A stretch of 5,552 bases of DNA from contig JAAWSH010000125.1 of assembly GCA_022801475.1 (NCBI GenBank), positions 1 through 5,552 on the forward strand, written 5' to 3'. The DNA is from Acutalibacter sp. (GTDB taxonomy: Bacteria > Bacillota > Clostridia > Oscillospirales > Acutalibacteraceae). Both the position numbers and the translations under genes were made by a program. Shown here piece by piece: positions 1 through 3,983 of this stretch; position 1 is the stretch's first letter; each line of letters opens with the position of its first letter. The notes under the pieces are model-generated. The model was not told where the DNA came from, searched no databases, and saw nothing but the letters and a program-made list of their open reading frames with translations.

Positions 1-106
1 TGTGTTGCGCGTTGCGGTGTGTTACGGCTTCTACCTATAGTTATAACAATATACATTTTGTACACGACTTTATAAAACACCGTAACACAACACAACACGT
101 AACACA
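1..106. repeat. Long imperfect inverted repeat with AT-rich centre
   Basis: Bases 1-27 and 80-106 are reverse complements at 23 of 27 positions, including an uninterrupted 10-bp match next to the centre (18-27 against 80-89). Both arms are rich in GTGTT/AACAC words. The 52-nt centre is strongly AT-rich, unlike the GC-rich surroundings, and contains the small palindrome GTTATAAC. The left arm starts at the window edge, so the element may extend further left. No reading frame is supported here. It could be a bidirectional hairpin, a protein-binding array or the end of a small mobile element; the sequence does not decide. Confidence 0.6.
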
Positions 107-110
107 TCAG

Positions 111-236
111 CAGCGCAAGCGCTGCACCGTTAGTCGCGGAATCGGGCAAAGCTGCGCCCTACCTGGGTGGTGACGGTTAGCCCAGCCAGCGCGTTCTTCT
201 ACCCGCTTCCGATCCTATCCGCGCTGGCCCGGCTGG
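111..236 (+). repeat. Diverged, inverted copy of the downstream tandem repeat
   Basis: This stretch resembles the reverse complement of the two units at 326-606. Bases 111-139 match at 28 of 29 positions (a CAGCGC-AA-GCGCTG palindrome followed by ACCGTTAGTCGCGG). Bases 184-196 (AGCCAGCGCGTTC) match exactly. The distance between these two blocks is nearly the same in both versions, about 44 against 43 nt, while the sequence between them has diverged. A second hairpin is visible: CCAGCCAGCGCG at 182-193 faces CGCGCTGG at 220-227 and GGCTGG at 231-236. Conserved blocks at conserved spacing suggest a structured intergenic repeat family, though its outer boundaries are uncertain. Confidence 0.6.
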
Positions 237-325
237 AAGCTGCCACCAGCAAGGAAGCCTAAGGAAACACTGCCGGGGCCAAAGGGAGGGCCCGTATTTA
301 GCTAAAGCAAAAAAGAAGGAGTCGC
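237..325. other. Spacer between repeats, no gene seen
   Basis: No convincing coding frame is present. A short GC hairpin is visible (GGGCC near 277-281 facing GGCCC near 288-292), but no T-run follows it on either strand, so it is not called a terminator. The purine-rich run around 307-320 looks like a ribosome binding site on the plus strand, but no credible gene follows it. Confidence 0.4.
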
Positions 326-467
326 GCCGGAAGCCCCCAAAGGAACGCGCTGGCTAAGCCCACGGTTTACAGCGGCAAGTGAGCCGGAGCGAACGCCCCC
401 GCGACTAACGGTCCAGCGCTTGCGCTGGCGAACGCCTCCGCGACATTGGATGCAACGTCACGTTGCC
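326..467 (-). repeat. Tandem repeat unit, copy 1
   Basis: This 142-nt unit recurs at 465-606 with an offset of 139 nt and one difference (A at 377, G at 516). Within the unit, a 17-nt word at 389-405 returns at 428-444 with one change, so there is a nested 39-nt periodicity. It carries the palindrome CCAGCGC-TT-GCGCTGG at 413-428 and the palindrome GCAACGTCACGTTGC at 452-466. The minus strand is named because that is the orientation in which it matches the diverged copy at 111-236. No open frame in it looks like protein. The near identity of the copies points to recent duplication or ongoing homogenisation. Confidence 0.9.
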
Positions 468-606
468 GGAAGCCCCCAAAGGAACGCGCTGGCTAAGCCC
501 ACGGTTTACAGCGGCGAGTGAGCCGGAGCGAACGCCCCCGCGACTAACGGTCCAGCGCTTGCGCTGGCGAACGCCTCCGCGACATTGGATGCAACGTCAC
601 GTTGCC
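465..606 (-). repeat. Tandem repeat unit, copy 2, abutting the decarboxylase stop
   Basis: This unit is identical to copy 1 except at one base, and shares three bases with its end. The match stops at base 606, which is the last base of the stop codon of the decarboxylase beta gene (TAG at 608-606). The palindrome GCAACGTCACGTTGC at 591-605 therefore lies immediately after that gene and would be the first structure in its 3' untranslated RNA. No U-run follows, so it is not a typical intrinsic terminator, but it could act as a 3'-end stabilising hairpin or as a target site for the repeat's insertion. Confidence 0.9.
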
Positions 607-1733
607 TACATGAAGAAGCCTAGGACAATGCCGCCTGCTACTGCGGAGGCGATTTGGCCGGATACGTTGGCCCCTACCGCGTGCATCAGCAGGTGGTTCT
701 GGTTGTCCTCCGCAATGCCCATCTTTTCCACCACTCGGGCGGACATGGGAAAAGCAGAGATGCCCGCCGCGCCGATCATGGGGTTCATCTTGTTCTTGGT
801 GAATAGGTTCAGCAGCTTGGCGAACAGCACCCCGCCAATGGTGTCAAATATAAAGGCAAATAGGCCCAGGGCCATAATCATCAGGGTCTCTATCGTGACA
901 AAGCGGTCCGCCTGCATGGAGAAGGAAATGGTGATGCCCAGCAGCAGGGTGACCAGGTTTGCCAGGTCGTTTTGGGCTGTCTCGGAAAGCCGGTTTAGCA
1001 CCCCGCACTCGCGGATGAGATTGCCAAACATCAAAAACCCGACCAGCGACACCGAGGCCGGGGCCACCAGCCCGGCCACAAAGGTGACCAGAATGGGGAA
1101 CAGAATGCGGGTGGTCTTGCTCACCGCGCCGGGGTGGTATTCCATGCGGATGCACCGCTCTTTTTTGGTGGTCACCAGCTTGATGGCCATGGGCTGGATG
1201 ATGGGCACCAGGGCCATGTAAGAGTAGGCCGCCACGGCAATGGCCCCAATGTAAGAGGACTTTAGCACCTGGCTGACCAGGATGGAGGTGGGGCCGTCCG
1301 CAGCGCCAATGATGCCGATGGAGGCCGCGTCCCGGATGTCAAAGCCAAGAACAGCCGCCAGCACAATGGTGAGGAAAATGCCAAACTGGGCCGCTGCCCC
1401 AAAGAGGAACATCTTGGGGTTTGAGAGCAGGGGGCCGAAGTCGATCATGGCCCCAATGCCAATGAACAGCAGCAGGGGAAAGGCCTCGGAGGCCTCGATG
1501 CCGGTCTCGAACAGCCACTGTATAATGCCCCTGGTCTCGCCCACACCCTGCATGGTCTGGTTTAGTACGCCGGAAAGGGGCAGGTTTACCAGAATGGCCC
1601 CAAACCCCATGGGCAGCAGCAGGGCGGGCTCGTAGTCCTTCTTAATGGCCAGCCAAATTAGCGCGGCCCCCACCAGGTACATCACCACCTGCCGCCACGT
1701 AATGGCCAGCAGGCCTTCCCACAAAAATTCCAT
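606..1733 (-). CDS. oadB: Na+-translocating decarboxylase-type beta subunit, orphan
   Basis: This 375-residue polytopic membrane protein belongs to the OadB/GcdB/MmdB family, in which the beta subunit couples decarboxylation of a biotin-bound carboxyl group to outward Na+ pumping. Family signatures are clear: GFGAILVNLP (43-52), FPLLLFIGIGAMIDFGPL (85-102), IIGAADGPTS (141-150) with D146 matching the essential membrane aspartate, FLMFGNLIRECGVLNRLSETAQN (233-255), and GISAFPMSARVVEKMG (324-339). The HAVGANVSGQ stretch (351-360) has Ala where the classical enzymes have Pro. About ten hydrophobic segments fill the chain. The ATG at 1733 is chosen because AGAGGAAG lies 8 nt upstream and the following residues match the family N-terminus; an in-frame ATG at 1817 lies inside the leader terminator. 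No alpha, gamma or biotin-carrier gene is near, so the substrate is unresolved and the symbol is a family label only. It appears monocistronic, with a riboswitch in its leader. Confidence 0.9.
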   Translation of the reverse strand: MEFLWEGLLAITWRQVVMYLVGAALIWLAIKKDYEPALLLPMGFGAILVNLPLSGVLNQTMQGVGETRGIIQWLFETGIEASEAFPLLLFIGIGAMIDFGPLLSNPKMFLFGAAAQFGIFLTIVLAAVLGFDIRDAASIGIIGAADGPTSILVSQVLKSSYIGAIAVAAYSYMALVPIIQPMAIKLVTTKKERCIRMEYHPGAVSKTTRILFPILVTFVAGLVAPASVSLVGFLMFGNLIRECGVLNRLSETAQNDLANLVTLLLGITISFSMQADRFVTIETLMIMALGLFAFIFDTIGGVLFAKLLNLFTKNKMNPMIGAAGISAFPMSARVVEKMGIAEDNQNHLLMHAVGANVSGQIASAVAGGIVLGFFM

Positions 1734-1789
1734 TGGTTTTACTTCCTCTCTTTTTTGGTTAGTCTGCCCGAAAAAAGGGCTATGTATAC

Positions 1790-1844
1790 AAAACAGACCT
1801 GTGGGCGGGCAATCCACATAGGAATACCGCGCGCCACAGGTCTG
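1790..1844 (-). terminator. Riboswitch-controlled intrinsic terminator in the leader
   Basis: In the minus-strand transcript, CAGACCUGUGG (1844-1834) can pair perfectly over 11 bp with CCACAGGUCUG (1804-1794), followed directly by UUUU (1793-1790). Inside the loop, an extra GCGG/CCGC pairing (1830-1827 with 1808-1805) can extend the stem. The 5' arm includes AGACCUGUGG, which also forms the 3' strand of the aptamer's P1 stem, so terminator and aptamer closing stem exclude each other. The U-run is short, so terminator strength is uncertain. The hairpin ends about 56 nt before the start codon, leaving the ribosome binding site outside it, which favours control of transcription rather than translation. 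Confidence 0.75.
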
Positions 1845-1950
1845 GTCGTTTCAAGCTAACCCAGAACCAGAAGCCCTGTTTGGCGGGCCGCCGGTCCATG
1901 ATTGTTGAGATAGCTGCAAGGCTGTGCCCTGCCGACTACTCCCCTATCGC
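1833..1950 (-). promoter_or_regulatory. yybP-ykoY (Mn2+) riboswitch aptamer
   Basis: The transcript begins with GCGAUAGGGGAGUAG and the domain closes with CCAGACCUGUGGC. GGGGAGUAG (1944-1936) and the late AGACC (1843-1839) are the hallmark conserved segments of the yybP-ykoY class, whose known ligand is Mn2+. P1 forms between GCGAUAGG (1950-1943) and CCUGUGGC (1840-1833), with one G-G mismatch and one U-G wobble. A hairpin GCAGGGC-ACA-GCCUUGC (1932-1916) gives one arm. The other arm stacks AGCUA/UAGCU (1915-1911 with 1858-1854), GGACC/GGUUC (1897-1893 with 1868-1864) and GCCC/GGGC (1888-1885 with 1876-1873). Ligand-stabilised P1 would block the downstream terminator, giving an ON switch. Identification is from remembered motifs and hand folding; a related cation-sensing variant is possible. 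Confidence 0.78.
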
Positions 1951-1957
1951 AAATTTA

Positions 1958-1986
1958 ATTATAGCATATATGGAAGATTTTGTCAA
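1958..1986 (-). promoter_or_regulatory. Consensus sigma-A promoter for the riboswitch and decarboxylase gene
   Basis: On the minus strand a perfect TTGACA (1986-1981) is followed after exactly 17 nt by a perfect TATAAT (1963-1958). A TG one base before the -10 box gives an extended -10. The predicted start falls near 1951-1950, at the first base of the aptamer's P1 stem, so the RNA begins with the riboswitch. The promoter starts only 24 nt after the stop codon of the upstream 83-residue gene. With such a strong core promoter, control of the downstream gene probably lies mainly in the riboswitch. Confidence 0.92.
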
Positions 1987-2010
1987 GAGCTTTTCGGGTT
2001 TTGGGGCTAA

Positions 2011-2262
2011 CTAGCCAGCGCCCCAGTGTCCCTCTGGGCAGCGCTGGGCCTTTTTGGCGGCCCGCACTTCTACAAAGCAGCCGCACAGGGCGCACATGCC
2101 GTTTTGCAGGTTTTGGCAGGCTTTGCACAGGGCCAGCCGCTGGGCGTACAGGGCCTGGGGGGTCTTTTGCTCCTCTGGCAAATGGTCTATGTATTCATAG
2201 ATGGAGGCAAAATAGGCCCCGTCCAGGTCCCGCAGCAGGCAGCGCTTGCAGGCGCGGCTCAC
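2011..2262 (-). CDS. Small Cys-rich protein, DUF6171-like
   Basis: This 83-residue protein has eight cysteines: CxxC at 5-8, CxxC at 46-49, CxxCxC at 57-62, and C75 followed by H79. The spacing suggests a zinc-ribbon or other metal-binding fold. It resembles a small uncharacterised clostridial family (DUF6171 as recalled), with the recognisable stretch [16 protein letters not shown] and a Cys-rich C-terminal half; no function is known to me. It has no signal peptide or membrane segment, so it is likely cytoplasmic. The start is GTG at 2262-2260, overlapping the arabinofuranosidase stop as GTGA, which implies translational coupling and one transcript. A weak GGAG lies 11 nt upstream. An iron-sulphur role is an alternative to zinc. 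No intrinsic terminator is evident after its TAG. Confidence 0.82.
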   Translation of the reverse strand: MSRACKRCLLRDLDGAYFASIYEYIDHLPEEQKTPQALYAQRLALCKACQNLQNGMCALCGCFVEVRAAKKAQRCPEGHWGAG

Positions 2263-3716
2263 TTTAGGGTGATCTCCGCCACGGAGCAGGCGGGCAGGGT
2301 GAAGCGCACCGCGTTCCCCTCTGCCTGGAAGCCGGTCATGGGGGCAATCTCCACCGCGTTTGGCCGGTCAAAGTCGTTGTAAGCGTCCATGCTTCCGCTA
2401 AGCAGCCTGCCGGTCACCTCTTGGGGCGTTTTTGCCAGCAGCTCTACCGGGCAGGCCTCTGCGGCGTTCAGGTTGGCCACGGTTACGTGCACGACGCCCT
2501 GGGCGTCCTCCGAGGCGGACACGCTTAGGTCCTGGACGCCCTCCACAGTGCCAGTCTCCGCAAAACAGCCCAGCAGGGTGGCGTCCTGGTGGCTCTTGTA
2601 CAGGTCGAACACATGGTAGGTGGGGGTGAGCACCATCTTGTCCCCTTCGGTCAGAATCACGGCTTGCAGCACGTTGACCATTTGGGCAATGTTGGCCATC
2701 ACCACCCGGTCGCTGTGGCGGTTGAAAATATTCAGGGTAAGGGCGGCCACCATAGCGTCCCGCATGGTGTTCTGCTGGTAGAGGAACCCGGGGTTGGTGC
2801 CAGGCTCTACGTCAAACCAGGTGCCCCACTCGTCCACAATCAGGCCCACCTTGTGGCTGGGGTCGTGCCGGTCCATGATCTGGGCGTGCCGGGTCACCAG
2901 CTCGTCCATATACTGGGCTTTGCGCAGGGTGGTGTAGTACTCCGCCTGGGTAAACTGGGTGGCGCTGCCCTTGTGGTTCCAGGTCTCCCCAGGCACGGTG
3001 TAGTAGTGCAGGGAGAGGCCGTCCGCGTACTCCCCGGCAATTTCCATCACCTTGTCGGTCCAGTCATAGTCCGCGGCATTGGGCCCGCAGGCAATCTTAA
3101 ACACCCGGTTGTCCCCGTAGTTGCGCACATAGGTCTGGAAGCGGCGGTACAGGTCCGCGTAGTACTCGGGGCGCATATTGCCGCCGCAGCCCCAGTTTTC
3201 GTTGCCCACGCCAAAATATTTCACCTTCCAGGGCTCCTTTTGGCCGTTTTGCTCCCGCAGCTGGGCCATGGGGGACACGCCGCCAAAGGTCATGTACTCC
3301 ATCCACTCGCTCATTTCCTGCACCGTGCCGCTGCCCACATTGCCGTTGATGTAGGGCTCGCAGCCCACCTGGCGGCAGAACTCCAGGAACTCGTGGGTGC
3401 CAAAGGAGTTGTCCTCCACCACGCCGCCCCAGTGGGTGTTAATCATCCGCTTGCGGTTCTCTTTGGGGCCAATGCCGTCTTTCCAGTGGTACTCGTCTGC
3501 AAAGCAGCCCCCGGGCCAGCGCAGCACAGGCAGTTTGATGTTTTTTAGGGCCTGTACCACGTCGGTGCGCATCCCGTTGACGTGGGGGATGGGGGAGTCT
3601 GTGCCGACAAAGAGGCCGTTATAGATGCAGCGGCCCAGGTGCTCGGAAAAGTTGCCATAAATATTTTTGTTGATTTTGCTCTTTTTGTCCAGGGTGTTTA
3701 CGATGATTTTTCTCAT
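2259..3716 (-). CDS. abfA: GH51 alpha-L-arabinofuranosidase, intracellular
   Basis: This 485-residue enzyme hydrolyses terminal alpha-L-arabinofuranosyl groups from arabinoxylan or arabinan oligosaccharides. GH51 features appear in order: [15 protein letters not shown] (20-34), the [13 protein letters not shown] block (66-78), acid/base E173 in GNENWG (171-176), SLHYYT (235-240), nucleophile E296 in DEWGTW (295-300), and a C-terminal beta-sandwich from about residue 370. Its length is near the usual 500, and no signal peptide is seen, so it probably acts in the cytoplasm on imported oligosaccharides. ATG 3716 is chosen because AAAGGA lies about 8 nt upstream and the N-terminus fits the family; the longer in-frame start at 3890 would read through hairpin-rich non-coding DNA. 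An AT-rich TATATTATAAC stretch just upstream may hold a -10 box, but no good -35 is visible. No arabinose transport or regulator gene lies in the window. The downstream Cys-rich gene overlaps it by 4 nt. Confidence 0.95.
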   Translation of the reverse strand: MRKIIVNTLDKKSKINKNIYGNFSEHLGRCIYNGLFVGTDSPIPHVNGMRTDVVQALKNIKLPVLRWPGGCFADEYHWKDGIGPKENRKRMINTHWGGVVEDNSFGTHEFLEFCRQVGCEPYINGNVGSGTVQEMSEWMEYMTFGGVSPMAQLREQNGQKEPWKVKYFGVGNENWGCGGNMRPEYYADLYRRFQTYVRNYGDNRVFKIACGPNAADYDWTDKVMEIAGEYADGLSLHYYTVPGETWNHKGSATQFTQAEYYTTLRKAQYMDELVTRHAQIMDRHDPSHKVGLIVDEWGTWFDVEPGTNPGFLYQQNTMRDAMVAALTLNIFNRHSDRVVMANIAQMVNVLQAVILTEGDKMVLTPTYHVFDLYKSHQDATLLGCFAETGTVEGVQDLSVSASEDAQGVVHVTVANLNAAEACPVELLAKTPQEVTGRLLSGSMDAYNDFDRPNAVEIAPMTGFQAEGNAVRFTLPACSVAEITLK

Positions 3717-3765
3717 GATAAAGTTCCTTTCGTTATAATATAGCTTTTCTAAGTGGGACATATTG

Positions 3766-3976
3766 CGCGGTGAAGGGGCGGGAGATTTGGCTTTGCCAAG
3801 TCTTGGCCCTTCCAAGGTCCAGGGCGAGAAGCCCTGGTAGGGCAGAGTCCCATAAAGTGCTTGCCGCGCGAGAAGGCCTCCGGCGGCCATGGGGCTTTGC
3901 CCCCTGGACCTCCACGGCCTTTGAAAAAGCCGGCGAAACTTTTTACTGTTCCGCTGCCGGGGCCGCTTTGCTTGCC
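3766..3976. repeat. Hairpin-rich intergenic element
   Basis: The 267-nt gap between the peptidase and arabinofuranosidase genes holds at least five short palindromes: TTGGC-TTT-GCCAA (3787-3799), CTTGG-CCCTT-CCAAG (3802-3816), CCAGGGC-GAGAA-GCCCTGG (3819-3837), GGGGC-TTT-GCCCC extended by CCA/TGG (3887-3907), and CGGC-TTT facing AAA-GCCG (3915-3932). On a larger scale GGTCCAGGG (3816-3824) is the inverse of CCCTGGACC (3902-3910). GCTTGCCGCG occurs near 3859 and again near 3970. No protein frame is credible. The minus-strand hairpin at 3932-3915 lies shortly after the peptidase stop but lacks a clean trailing U-run. This looks like a degenerate dispersed intergenic repeat rather than a single terminator. 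Confidence 0.55.
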
Positions 3977-3983
3977 GCGAGAA

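Noticed and set aside
591..605. Palindrome after the decarboxylase stop as an intrinsic terminator
   Set aside because: The stem is short and no U-run follows on the minus strand; the same palindrome occurs in the other repeat unit away from any gene end.
326..606. CRISPR array
   Set aside because: Only two long, nearly identical adjacent units are present, with no short repeats separated by unique spacers and no cas genes.
463..1221. Long plus-strand open frame (252 codons)
   Set aside because: It runs through a repeat unit and then antisense to the decarboxylase beta gene. Its translation is low-complexity and lacks any family signature, and there is no suitable ribosome binding site.
1734..1817. 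Upstream ATG at 1817 extending the decarboxylase by 28 residues
   Set aside because: The added codons lie in the riboswitch terminator and leader. The internal ATG at 1733 has a good ribosome binding site and the family N-terminus.
2589..3548. Plus-strand open frame of 319 codons opposite the arabinofuranosidase
   Set aside because: It is antisense to a complete GH51 gene with both catalytic glutamates. The Val/His/Gly-rich translation is typical of a shadow frame in GC-rich DNA.
3731..3745. Promoter for the arabinofuranosidase at TATATTATAAC
   Set aside because: A -10-like stretch exists, but no acceptable -35 lies 16-18 nt upstream, and the implied leader would be extremely short, so it is not listed as a feature.
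3717..3890. Upstream ATG at 3890 extending the arabinofuranosidase by 58 residues
   Set aside because: The extension reads through the hairpin-rich intergenic element and does not resemble GH51 N-termini, whereas ATG 3716 has AAAGGA at good spacing.
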